Positions 15,534 through 23,469 of a stretch of 44,657 bases of DNA are shown here, one piece after another; positions within the stretch are counted from its first letter, which is position 1, and the number at the start of each line of letters is the position of its first letter. This DNA is from CAYSZB01 sp964435475 (GTDB lineage Bacteria; Chloroflexota; Anaerolineae; Anaerolineales; Anaerolineaceae): contig CAYSZB010000013.1 of NCBI GenBank assembly GCA_964435475.1, positions 1-44,657 on the forward strand, given 5' to 3'. The notes below the pieces were generated by a model that was not told the origin of the DNA, made no database searches, and worked only from the letters and a program-made list of their open reading frames with translations. The position numbers were made by a program, and so were the translations under genes.

Positions 15534-15561
15534 ATAGCACAGGTGATACCACCCGTGCTAT
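15534..15561. terminator. Intrinsic terminator of the PAP2 gene
   Basis: ATAGCAC (15534-15540) and GGTG pair with CACC and GTGCTAT (15555-15561) across one mismatch and a 4-base loop. T-runs on both strands flank it. It lies about 25 bases beyond the PAP2 stop on the minus strand. Confidence 0.8.
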
Positions 15562-15587
15562 CCTTGTTTTATTAAATTGCTGTCGAT

Positions 15588-16574
15588 CTATCCCCTGTCA
15601 GGCACATCCTTGAACTCAGACAGTTTCAACCCTTTGAATACCAGCGGTGCACCCATTGCCACCCAGAATCCAATTAAACCATAACGAATATAGCGCAGTA
15701 CTAGACCTAACAACTCCGGTTCGTCCGGGAAAATGGCGCCCAGCCCGAGATAGAGGGCTAAAACTCCTGCTAGCCCGATTGCCAGCCTGAGGAGGCGTTT
15801 CCACCAGTAACCTTTGCTATCCAGCATTCCTTTGGCCTTCAACAACCAGGCAAAGCCGGCCAAAAAGCCGAACCATACACCTGCCATGGTGGTTGCCCCA
15901 TTCAGGCTAAGTGGATGTACCTCCCCAGCCCGCGCAGCCCAATCCGCCGGCATCGTCCAACCCGGGTTGATCGCCCTTGCACCTAATGACAACAGGATGA
16001 TTACCAGGGAGGTCACGAAAGCCAGGAGGATACGCATCCCTGTGTTGTATTTCTTGATCCAGGCAAGCACGCGCTTATAGCACAGGGCAAAAACCAGCAC
16101 CAGGATACCGCCCAACAGCCAACCCAGCAGCACGTCGGTCAAAAAGTGCACGCCCATGACCAGCCTTGAAAAGCCGATCAGGAAAATGATCAATAGGAAG
16201 AAGATCGTTGTCCATCGCTTGCGGATCTCATATGCCAGCCAGCCCCAGATGGAGGCGGCATTCATGGCATGCCCGGAAGGGATGCCAAAGGATGTCTCGT
16301 GCACCCCGGGTTTCACCTGGTCACTGATCCAGTAGGGTCTTGGACCACGCAGCAGAATCTTGAAAAAGGAATTGAAGGTCCCGCTCAACATGAGCATGGC
16401 ACCAACCCTGACGCCCATGGCGGCATCGATGCACCAGTATATAGCCGGCATAACCAAAATGAAGAAGATCTCATCGCCCAACATGGTGATGATCTTCATC
16501 ACGCTCTGCAGTCCACCCCCCAGGCTTTGCAAAAATATATTGACAATAACTTCAACTTCCCTGATCTGATCCAT
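15588..16574 (-). CDS. PAP2-family membrane phosphatase
   Basis: This 328-residue integral membrane protein has the three PAP2 acid-phosphatase motifs: KILLRGPRPYW (about 68-78), GIPSGHAMNA (about 95-104) and SRLVMGVHFLTD (about 155-166), the last holding the catalytic His. About seven hydrophobic segments span the membrane; the second half (about 175-315) is an additional membrane domain. Relatives dephosphorylate undecaprenyl pyrophosphate or phosphatidic acid facing outward. The ATG has an AGGAGAT ribosome site. It follows the pirin gene by 40 bases and is probably cotranscribed with it. Confidence 0.92.
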   Translation of the reverse strand: MDQIREVEVIVNIFLQSLGGGLQSVMKIITMLGDEIFFILVMPAIYWCIDAAMGVRVGAMLMLSGTFNSFFKILLRGPRPYWISDQVKPGVHETSFGIPSGHAMNAASIWGWLAYEIRKRWTTIFFLLIIFLIGFSRLVMGVHFLTDVLLGWLLGGILVLVFALCYKRVLAWIKKYNTGMRILLAFVTSLVIILLSLGARAINPGWTMPADWAARAGEVHPLSLNGATTMAGVWFGFLAGFAWLLKAKGMLDSKGYWWKRLLRLAIGLAGVLALYLGLGAIFPDEPELLGLVLRYIRYGLIGFWVAMGAPLVFKGLKLSEFKDVPDRG

Positions 16575-16603
16575 TTATCTCCTTTCACATGCAATAAATT
16601 TTG

Positions 16604-16629
16604 AAGCCTTGGGCTTAAGCCTGGGGCTT
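16604..16629. repeat. Tandem 13-bp repeat at the pirin stop codon
   Basis: Two adjacent copies, AAGCCTTGGGCTT and AAGCCTGGGGCTT, differ at one base. Each can fold into a 5-bp hairpin. They cover the last codons and stop of the pirin gene and lie before the PAP2 ribosome site. Confidence 0.6.
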
Positions 16630-17637
16630 TTCTTCGCTTCCATTGGCATAACGCGAAAAGCGCCCGCTGGTTTGTGGGTTGACCGGGTCATAACTGTTCC
16701 ATGGCCAGCCACCAAAACGGGTCTGCTGGTAATCCTGGTAGGCTTGCATGATCTCTTCCCGTGTGTTCATCACAAATGGGCCGTACTGGGCGATCGGTTC
16801 ACCGATTGGCATACCCTGCAGCATGAGGATCGAGGCAGGTTGATCACCGCTGGTCAGTAGCAGGTCGTTGTCAGGCATAACCTCGATGGAGTGGTTGACG
16901 TTAACCTTCATGCCCTCTATGGTCAGTGTATCGCCCTTGTAAAAATAAAGGCTGCGGCTGACGGGCGCTTCTACACTTGGCAATATCCAGGTGGCAGCTG
17001 CTTCCATATTGATCAGCCATATTGCTACCAGGTTGTTGGGGTCTGCCGCCCAGGAATCGGGGGCGGGTGGTGGGGCGCTGATATCCATGTACTTCCCGGC
17101 GATCAGGGTCAGCTGTGTGTTCTTGCCTGTTTCATTGGTTACCTGAACAGTCGGAATCAGTTCTGCCCACAACATTTTATAGAAAGGCTCGGTCATTTTA
17201 TTGACTTTTGGAAGGTTCAACCAGACCTGGAATAATTTCAAGGGATTGGGTTTGTCGGTGTAGACACAGGGGAACATCTCGGCATGCTGCAAGCCACTCC
17301 CGGCGGTCATCCACTGCACATCCCCATTGCCGTAGCGCCCGGTTGCACCGTGCGAATCCGAATGGTCAACAAAGCCGTTCAACACAATGGTGATCGTTTC
17401 AAAACCGCGGTGGGGATGTGCCGGGAAGCCGGGCACCCTGTCCCCATGGTACATGCGCCAGGGGTTTTCCATGGCAAAATCCTGCCCGATGTTCCTGCCT
17501 TCCAGCGAAGCTGCCGGACCCTGTTCGGTATTGCCTGCCGGGTAGGCATCTTCATGGTTGGCACAGAACAGGAAGGGATCACGCGTATCCCAGAGGAACC
17601 CCAATGGCCTGATATTAATAATCGCCTGGTTATACAT
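16615..17637 (-). CDS. Pirin family bicupin protein
   Basis: This 340-residue protein has two cupin barrels. The first carries the pirin metal site PAHPHRGFET (about 62-71), then TAGSGLQHAEMF (about 99-110). Pirins bind Fe or other metals; some oxidise quercetin, others act as redox-linked regulators, and the role here is not known. The frame is open further upstream, but the ATG at 17637 is chosen because AAGGAG lies about 9 bases before it. The C-terminus ends with an Asn/Arg/Glu-rich tail. Confidence 0.9.
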   Translation of the reverse strand: MYNQAIINIRPLGFLWDTRDPFLFCANHEDAYPAGNTEQGPAASLEGRNIGQDFAMENPWRMYHGDRVPGFPAHPHRGFETITIVLNGFVDHSDSHGATGRYGNGDVQWMTAGSGLQHAEMFPCVYTDKPNPLKLFQVWLNLPKVNKMTEPFYKMLWAELIPTVQVTNETGKNTQLTLIAGKYMDISAPPPAPDSWAADPNNLVAIWLINMEAAATWILPSVEAPVSRSLYFYKGDTLTIEGMKVNVNHSIEVMPDNDLLLTSGDQPASILMLQGMPIGEPIAQYGPFVMNTREEIMQAYQDYQQTRFGGWPWNSYDPVNPQTSGRFSRYANGSEEKPQA

Positions 17638-17742
17638 TGACACGCTCCTTGTTGGTCTTTTTTCGATTCTATCATATGGGTCAGGCAAAAATAAAAAAGG
17701 CCTGCTTCCAACGGAGGCAGGCCTGCAACATAGAAATAACGA

Positions 17743-17982
17743 TCAATTTACTTCTTCGGGCAGCATGCCGTCCAGCACAATCTCCATCGCCATGGTGTGT
17801 CCACAAACACCATGCGATTGGAAGTAGCCGCAGGAGCATTGCCACTTACCATCAACAAATTGGGTGGTATGGAGATTGTTATCTCCCCTGAAAGTAACCT
17901 CGAATTTTTTGAAACTGATGCGATCACGCTCTTCGGCATATCTTTTTGCCTTGTCAATCTTTCCGATCATTCCAGAATCCAT
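17743..17982 (-). CDS. Small SWIM zinc-finger protein
   Basis: This 79-residue protein is almost only a SWIM zinc finger: CSCGYFQSHGVCGHTMAME (about 49-67) gives the CxCx(n)CxH ligand set. The first 40 residues are charged and would form a short strand-rich lead-in. SWIM domains bind DNA or protein; the bacterial stand-alone versions have no assigned job. It reads in the same direction as pirin and starts just after the terminator of the GNAT gene. Confidence 0.8.
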   Translation of the reverse strand: MDSGMIGKIDKAKRYAEERDRISFKKFEVTFRGDNNLHTTQFVDGKWQCSCGYFQSHGVCGHTMAMEIVLDGMLPEEVN

Positions 17983-18017
17983 CTATTGGCTCCTTCAATT
18001 ATGTGATATTAACAAAA

Positions 18018-18045
18018 AACACGCACCGTAATATACAGGCGTGTT
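18018..18045 (-). terminator. Intrinsic terminator after the GNAT gene
   Basis: On the minus strand AACACGC (18045-18039) pairs with GCGTGTT (18024-18018), and the transcript continues into a T-run (18019-18014). It separates the ABC-F/GNAT unit from the SWIM/pirin/PAP2 unit. Confidence 0.75.
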
Positions 18046-18142
18046 CATGACCAACCAAATCCGCACAGTGATTGCATCAGGCGGACCGTCCTATGTAAAC
18101 AAGTATTTCCATAGTGACTTGAGTATATACCAGGTTAAGGAA

Positions 18143-18643
18143 TTAGTCAAATCGCTTCTCAAAAACAAGAGCATCCTCCCCGCCGATATAATAGCGAGGC
18201 CATACATCAACCTGGCCATACCCTGCTTTTCTGTAGAGGGCGATTGCCCCCAGGTTGGAACGCCGGACACTCAGGCGTACCACCGGTAAACCGATCCCTG
18301 CTTCACAGTCTGCCAACAGGCGTCGGGCTAACCCGTGATGTTGATGCAAGGGTGCCACACCGATTGTTGTGATCCAGGCTGTCTTTCTTTCTTCCTGCTT
18401 CTCAGCAGCGAGAAATGCGATTACCTCACCCTCAAGTTCGAATTTCTTACGGAAGATACCGGGCAGAGTCAGCACAGCCAGGTGGTCGAGAAATGACCAG
18501 GCATCATCTTTGGAAAAACACATTTTTTCCAGTCGTATCACTGATGCCAGGTCATGCCAGCTTGCTTGTAGGATGGGTAGGGGTGCATAATCTACATCAA
18601 TAGGCTGAAATGTTTTGAAATTGTTCTGCCCCTCAATTGTCAT
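18143..18643 (-). CDS. GNAT family N-acetyltransferase
   Basis: This 166-residue protein has the GNAT fold: ITTIGVAPLHQHHGLARRLL (about 81-100) is motif A, which binds acetyl-CoA, and VRRSNLGAIALYRKAGY (about 117-133) is motif B with the conserved LYRKAGY, as in RimI-like enzymes. Targets could be a protein N-terminus or a small molecule. I set the start at 18643, 5 bases after the ABC-F stop, with AGGTGGG upstream; an earlier in-frame ATG at 18679 would overlap the ABC-F gene. Confidence 0.85.
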   Translation of the reverse strand: MTIEGQNNFKTFQPIDVDYAPLPILQASWHDLASVIRLEKMCFSKDDAWSFLDHLAVLTLPGIFRKKFELEGEVIAFLAAEKQEERKTAWITTIGVAPLHQHHGLARRLLADCEAGIGLPVVRLSVRRSNLGAIALYRKAGYGQVDVWPRYYIGGEDALVFEKRFD

Positions 18644-18648
18644 GGACT

Positions 18649-20562
18649 TTAGCCCACCTGTTGTGCCAGCGAGTCCCACTCCGCCATATGCGCCTCTATC
18701 TGTGCCTGCAGTTCCAGGTAATTCTTGCCCATTTGTTGCACCTTTTGGGAATCGTTGGGCGGATTTTCCAACTGAAATGACAGGCGTGCCAGTTCCAGTT
18801 CATACTGCTTGATCTGCTTTTCCAGCATCTCCATACGGTTCTTGAGTTGTCTTTCCTGGTTGCGGCTTATGGTGGGCTTGGTTTGACTTTGAATGGGCTG
18901 CATTGGTACGACTGGGATTTCGGACTTGGCCGGCAAGTCATAGACTGCTCTTGCCACCTTTTCTACTTTGTATTGTGTGTAACTTCCCTCATAGATCTGC
19001 AGTCTCTCTGAACGGGGTTCGACCTCCCAGATCTGTGTCGCCAGGGCATCGATCAGGTAGCGGTCATGGGAAACCAGCAAGATTGTTCCCCGGTACTCTA
19101 ACAGGATCGACTGCAGGACCTCCTGGGTGGGCAGGTCGAGGTGATTGGTAGGCTCATCCAATAGCAACAGGTTGGCATCCGAGAGGGCAAGTTTGGCAAG
19201 CGCCAATCTGCCGCGTTCACCCCCCGAGAGGGTTGAAACCTGGCGGAATACATCGTCTCCCATGAACATATAGCGTGCCAGGTAATTACGCACTTCTGCC
19301 GGCAGCATGGATGGCGATACCGAGTTGATCTCTTCCATCAGCGACCTGGTAGGCTGCAATTCCTCATGTGCTTGGGCAAAGTAGGCGATCTTTAAACTTG
19401 CGCCCAAACTGACCTCTCCTGAGTATGGTGGTATCTTTTCGAGGATCGTCTTGAGAAAGGTGGTCTTGCCAGCACCGTTGGGGCCGATAATGGCAGTGCA
19501 CTCGCCCCGTTGCAGTACAAGATCCGGGCAGCTAAAAAGAGGGCGCCCTTCGTCATGATAGCCAATTTGCAGGTCATAGGTTCGTAAAACCAGGTCTCCT
19601 GAACGCAGGCCTGCCCGTAAATTCATGGCCATCTTGCGCTGGGCATGTTTTGGCCGCACCAGTCGTGTCTCTTCCAGCAATCTTGAGAGACGGCGTTGCC
19701 TGCCTTTGGCCTGGTTGGTGTTTTGCCCGGCAATGTTGCGTGCAATATAGTCTTCTTCTTTGGCGATAAACTCTTCCTGGGCTTCAAATTCAGCCAGTCG
19801 GCGTGTGTAGCGTTCTTCACGTTGCAGAAGATAGGCGCTGTAATTGCCGTGATAGTTTTCAATGACGGGGGTCATTTCCCAGATATTTTTGGCGACCTGG
19901 TCCAGGAAGTAGCGGTCATGCGACACGATGACCACTGCGCCGCTCCAATCGCGCAGCCATGCCTCCAGCCACTCCACTGCAGCAATGTCGAGGTGATTGG
20001 TCGGCTCATCCAGAAGTAATAGGTCAGGGTTCTCCAGGAGTAGCCTGGCCAGGAAGCCCCGTGTGCGCTGACCACCGGAAAGCTGGTGAATAGGTCGGTG
20101 ATAGTCTGTTTCAGAAAATCCCAGCCCGGTAAGTACCTGGCGGATGTTTGTTTCGTAGGTATAGCCGCCCTGATGCTCAAAGTGGGTCTGCTTCGAGCCA
20201 TAGCGCTCCAGGGCTGCCTGTCTTGTTTCAGGTTGTGCCATTTCTTTTTCTAATTGTCTCAACTCGTCTGCAAGGGTGATCAATTCTGAAAACGCAGCAA
20301 GGCACTGGTCCCATAAAGAACCACCTTCCTGCAGGGTGGCTTCCTGTGGCAGGTAACCAATGCGCAGCCCTTTGGCGCGATGGATTACCCCGCCTGTCGG
20401 TTCATCCAGGCCGACCAGGATACGAAGGAGCGTAGTCTTCCCAATGCCGTTGGCACCCACAATGGCAATGCGGGCACGTTTGGGGATGCTGATAGTGATT
20501 CCCTCAAAGATATCCTCGTTGCCGAAGGCTTTGGCGAGGTTGGTCGCAGTGATCAGTGACAT
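18649..20562 (-). CDS. ABC-F family ATPase
   Basis: This 637-residue protein has two ABC domains and no membrane segment, as in ABC-F factors that act on the ribosome. Walker A motifs are GANGIGKT (36-43) and GPNGAGKT (near 364). Signatures LSGGQRTRG and LSGGERGRL are followed by identical LLLDEPTNHLD Walker B segments. A linker of charged helices sits between the domains, and a coiled coil (about 565-625) ends the protein, as in Uup or YdiF types. Family members relieve stalled translation or give antibiotic protection; the subtype cannot be fixed here. The start sits 7 bases after a TATACT, so the mRNA may be leaderless. Confidence 0.95.
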   Translation of the reverse strand: MSLITATNLAKAFGNEDIFEGITISIPKRARIAIVGANGIGKTTLLRILVGLDEPTGGVIHRAKGLRIGYLPQEATLQEGGSLWDQCLAAFSELITLADELRQLEKEMAQPETRQAALERYGSKQTHFEHQGGYTYETNIRQVLTGLGFSETDYHRPIHQLSGGQRTRGFLARLLLENPDLLLLDEPTNHLDIAAVEWLEAWLRDWSGAVVIVSHDRYFLDQVAKNIWEMTPVIENYHGNYSAYLLQREERYTRRLAEFEAQEEFIAKEEDYIARNIAGQNTNQAKGRQRRLSRLLEETRLVRPKHAQRKMAMNLRAGLRSGDLVLRTYDLQIGYHDEGRPLFSCPDLVLQRGECTAIIGPNGAGKTTFLKTILEKIPPYSGEVSLGASLKIAYFAQAHEELQPTRSLMEEINSVSPSMLPAEVRNYLARYMFMGDDVFRQVSTLSGGERGRLALAKLALSDANLLLLDEPTNHLDLPTQEVLQSILLEYRGTILLVSHDRYLIDALATQIWEVEPRSERLQIYEGSYTQYKVEKVARAVYDLPAKSEIPVVPMQPIQSQTKPTISRNQERQLKNRMEMLEKQIKQYELELARLSFQLENPPNDSQKVQQMGKNYLELQAQIEAHMAEWDSLAQQVG

Positions 20563-20569
20563 AGGTTTT

Positions 20570-20578
20570 AGTATACCA
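20570..20578 (-). promoter_or_regulatory. Extended -10 promoter of the ABC-F gene
   Basis: On the minus strand TGGTATACT (20578-20570) ends 7 bases before the ATG at 20562. It faces away from the flippase-like gene promoter, so both divergent genes are driven from an 84-base interval. Confidence 0.55.
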
Positions 20579-20631
20579 TTCCAGGTTTAAACTGCCAGCT
20601 TTGGGCATCTGTACGGATGAATTTCGATGCA

Positions 20632-20640
20632 TGGTAAAAT
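20632..20640 (+). promoter_or_regulatory. Extended -10 promoter of the flippase-like gene
   Basis: TGGTAAAAT ends 6 bases before the ATG at 20647, with no ribosome site between, another leaderless layout. Confidence 0.55.
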
Positions 20641-20646
20641 GCAGCT

Positions 20647-21714
20647 ATGAAGGTAAAACGCTGGCATATCTGGTTGGGGTTGGTCATCAGTGCGGTTTTC
20701 CTCTACCTGGCGTTGCGTAAAGTGGATTTCAGGGGTGTGTGGCAGGCTTTACGTGAAACCCAATTCCTGTGGTTGTTACCTGGTCTGGCGATCTATTTTG
20801 TTGGAGTACTGATCCGTACCTGGCGGTGGCAATACCTGCTTAAACCACTAAAACCAGTTCCGATCAAGACTCTTTTCCCGATAGTCAATATCGGCTATAT
20901 GGGCAACAACGTCTACCCGGCAAGGGCGGGGGAGGTCCTGAGGTCCATTGTTCTCAAAAAGCGCGAGGATGTCAGCATCTCCGGTTCGTTGGCCACGATC
21001 CTGGTTGAGCGCATCTTTGATGCCGTTGTCATCCTTGCGTTCGTTATCCTGAACCTGGGTCAACTGGCAAAGATGAACCTGCCGGATACCATAAAACAAT
21101 CCCTGCAACAGATCGCTTTGTGGGTAGGACTCATTTTCCTGGTAATGCTGGCGATTTTTGTGGCGATTGCACTGATGCCTGTGCGTGCCAAAAAAGGTTG
21201 GTTATGGATCAATGAGCGGGTCATTCCCAAACGGTTCCGCAAGGCAGCCCAGGGCATTGGTGAGAAATTCCTTGAAGGGTTGGCAAGCTTGCGCTCACCG
21301 CTCGATTTCTTTATGGTCCTGCTGACCACAGCAGCGATATGGACCTGTGAAACCGGGCTTTATTGGAGCGTAATGAAAGCGATGGGGCTTTCGCTTTCAT
21401 TTACAACCCTGATGTTGATCAATGGGGCGATCAACCTTGTTTTGTTGATACCGGCTGCGCCTGGTGGGTTGGGAACCTTTGATGCCGCCTGCAAGACGCT
21501 GTTGGTGGCTTATGGCATTGAACCGGAAGCCGCCCTGGGCTATACATTGATCCTGCGGGTGGCTTTGTGGGTGCCGATCACGGTCCTCGGCGCGATCTAT
21601 TTTATCCGTGAAGGTCTGAAATGGAACATGGATATCAAGGATTACCAGGCTGATGAAAGCACTGGCAAAGTAAAGCAGGAAGAAGCGCCAGATGAGACGC
21701 AAGAAGGAGAATAG
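20647..21714 (+). CDS. Flippase-like membrane protein (LPG synthase TM domain family)
   Basis: This 355-residue protein matches the UPF0104 / lysylphosphatidylglycerol-synthase membrane domain. About eight hydrophobic helices are visible. The typical segments RTWRWQYLL (about 58-66), NNVYPARAGEVLR (about 89-101), LVERIFD (about 119-125) and PAAPGGLGTFDA (about 272-283) are all present. The lysyl-transferase domain of MprF is absent, so it is likely a lipid or polyprenyl-linked substrate transporter. The tail is acidic and cytoplasmic. The FAD oxidoreductase starts 3 bases after its stop. Confidence 0.9.
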   Translation: MKVKRWHIWLGLVISAVFLYLALRKVDFRGVWQALRETQFLWLLPGLAIYFVGVLIRTWRWQYLLKPLKPVPIKTLFPIVNIGYMGNNVYPARAGEVLRSIVLKKREDVSISGSLATILVERIFDAVVILAFVILNLGQLAKMNLPDTIKQSLQQIALWVGLIFLVMLAIFVAIALMPVRAKKGWLWINERVIPKRFRKAAQGIGEKFLEGLASLRSPLDFFMVLLTTAAIWTCETGLYWSVMKAMGLSLSFTTLMLINGAINLVLLIPAAPGGLGTFDAACKTLLVAYGIEPEAALGYTLILRVALWVPITVLGAIYFIREGLKWNMDIKDYQADESTGKVKQEEAPDETQEGE

Positions 21715-21717
21715 GGT

Positions 21718-23055
21718 TTGAAGCAAACATTGGAGATCCATGTAGTTCCTGAAGACAAGCGTCATGTCGCGGTGATCGGGGCAGGCTTTGGGGGAATGGC
21801 AGCGGCTTATGACCTGGCAAAGGCTGGCAAGGAAGTCGTGATTTATGAAGGCGATGATCATGTGGGGGGGCTGGCTGCAGGTTTTAAAGAAGACCACTGG
21901 TCCTGGTCGATCGAACGCTTTTATCACCACTGGTTTGCCTCGGATGAACACATGTTAGGCTTGATCCAGGAGCTTGGTTTCCAGGATAAGGTGATCTTTC
22001 CCAAACCCAAAACAGTCATGTATTACAAGGGCAGGTTTTATCCCTTTGATTCGATAACCTCCGCTTTGCTTTACCCTGGCTTGGGCTGGGGGATCAACAA
22101 GATACGCTTTGGCCTGGTTGGCCTGTTCCTGCGGCTGAGCAGGAACTGGAGCACGCTTGAGAAGACCACCGCTGACACATGGATGCGGAAGTGGGCGGGC
22201 AACAAGGTCTACGAGAGCATGTGGCAGCCCATGATGATCGGTAAATTTGGTGATAAATACGCCCGCCAGGTCAACATGGCATGGCTGTGGGCACGATTAC
22301 ATGCCCGCACGACCCGATTGGGGACTTACACCGGCGGCTTTCAGGCCTTTGCTGACCAGTTCGCCAACATATTACGGGCAATGGGCGTGCAGATCTATCT
22401 CAACACGCCAGTCACAGCCATTGAAAGGTCAGAGAACCGGGGTCTAAGGTTGTCATTAAAGGGCGGAACCACAAAAGAAACAGACCAGGTGTTGGTAACC
22501 CTCTCACCCAACATTTTCGCAAAAATGACTCCGCAATTACCACCCGAATACCTCAAAGGACTGCTGGATCTCAAGAGCATGGGTGCGGTGGTGATGGTCC
22601 TGTCACTCAAACACCAGCTTTCACCTGAGGGATACTACTGGTATAACATTCCCAAAGAAATGGGATATCCATTCCTTTCCCTGGTGGAACACACCAACTA
22701 TGTCTCACCTGAAAATTTTGGTGGTGACCACATCATTTACATTGGCGACTACCTCGAACCTGAGCATGAACATTTTAAGTTAAGCAAGGAAGAATTACTC
22801 CAGCGTTTTCTGCCTCACCTGGCGAAGATCAACCCGCAATTTTCCCCTGAGTGGGTCAAAAAGAGCTGGCTTTCAAGAACCCCTTATGCCCAGCCCATCC
22901 CATTTGTTAACCATTCAGCCAACATCCCCGTCATCCAGGCTCCCATCCCCGGGTTGTTCTATGCCAGCATGAGCCAGGTCTACCCCTGGGATCGGGGCAC
23001 GAATTTTGCAGTTGAGATTGGGCGACGGGCTGCCAGGATGATGATTGACGGCTAG
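21718..23055 (+). CDS. FAD-dependent amine-oxidase-like oxidoreductase
   Basis: This 445-residue flavoprotein has the dinucleotide motif VIGAGFGGMAAAYDLAKAG (about 19-37) with a following E and GG (YEGDDHVGG), and a C-terminal segment SQVYPWDRGTNFAVEIGR (about 420-437) that closes the FAD site. The first part resembles UDP-galactopyranose mutase, protoporphyrinogen oxidase and phytoene-desaturase relatives, often found in glycan or lipid clusters. It starts at TTG with AAGGAG before it. Tight linkage to the flippase-like gene suggests a joint role with a membrane lipid or lipid-linked sugar. The substrate is not known. Confidence 0.88.
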   Translation: MKQTLEIHVVPEDKRHVAVIGAGFGGMAAAYDLAKAGKEVVIYEGDDHVGGLAAGFKEDHWSWSIERFYHHWFASDEHMLGLIQELGFQDKVIFPKPKTVMYYKGRFYPFDSITSALLYPGLGWGINKIRFGLVGLFLRLSRNWSTLEKTTADTWMRKWAGNKVYESMWQPMMIGKFGDKYARQVNMAWLWARLHARTTRLGTYTGGFQAFADQFANILRAMGVQIYLNTPVTAIERSENRGLRLSLKGGTTKETDQVLVTLSPNIFAKMTPQLPPEYLKGLLDLKSMGAVVMVLSLKHQLSPEGYYWYNIPKEMGYPFLSLVEHTNYVSPENFGGDHIIYIGDYLEPEHEHFKLSKEELLQRFLPHLAKINPQFSPEWVKKSWLSRTPYAQPIPFVNHSANIPVIQAPIPGLFYASMSQVYPWDRGTNFAVEIGRRAARMMIDG

Positions 23056-23142
23056 CCGATCACCAACTCGGTCATGATTCCGAATCTGTCATAACTTTCT
23101 GTCGAAACGTACGAATTTCATACCATCGTTTCGATAAAGAGC

Positions 23143-23195
23143 TACGCCATATATTGACAAAAGCATCGAATATGCGCACCATACGCCATATATTG
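23143..23195. repeat. Direct repeat TACGCCATATATTG, two copies
   Basis: The 14-base sequence occurs at 23143-23156 and 23182-23195, 39 bases apart start to start. That is close to four helical turns, so two proteins could bind the same face of the DNA. Confidence 0.8.
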
Positions 23196-23253
23196 GGGTA
23201 ATTGACGAATGCCTGGCGTGATTTTGCGGGTCTGGTTCTTAAATGAAGCAAAT

Positions 23254-23285
23254 TTAATATTTATATAAAAAATGATAAATATTAA
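23254..23285. repeat. AT-only 11-bp inverted repeat
   Basis: TTAATATTTAT (23254-23264) and its exact complement (23275-23285) flank a 10-base spacer. The right arm overlaps a second inverted repeat, TTAAGA/TCTTAA (23282-23287, 23296-23301). It may be an easily melted element or a regulator site. Confidence 0.75.
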
Positions 23286-23339
23286 GATTGGAGAGTCTTA
23301 AAATACGTCAACTTTTTAGGTTGTTATGAGCCTATTTGG

Positions 23340-23368
23340 TTGAGACTCGGGGGTGGGGGTGATAGAAT
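23340..23368 (+). promoter_or_regulatory. Housekeeping-type promoter of dnaA
   Basis: A -35 box TTGAGA (23340-23345), a 17-base spacer and TAGAAT (23363-23368) preceded by TGA as an extended -10 make this the best promoter in the window. The leader to the ATG at 23470 would be about 95 bases. Confidence 0.7.
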
Positions 23369-23469
23369 CGCTTCACAGTTGATCAGAGTTTGACCTGGTC
23401 ATTTATTAACAGGATGACAGTCTTTTGTCTTTTTGTTTATTACAAAAATTCTTTTTGGAGCGCCACTGT

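Larger units (their letters stand above)
23056..23469. other. Intergenic region upstream of dnaA
   Basis: These 414 bases have no supported gene. They hold a direct repeat, an AT-rich perfect hairpin, an 8-bp inverted repeat (TCGAAACG at 23102-23109, CGTTTCGA at 23127-23134) and the dnaA promoter. I searched by eye for TTATCCACA-like DnaA boxes on both strands and found none, so a replication origin here is not supported by boxes. Confidence 0.7.

Noticed and set aside
23056..23469. Calling this interval oriC
   Set aside because: No DnaA box is visible and dnaN is not adjacent, so only the repeats are reported.
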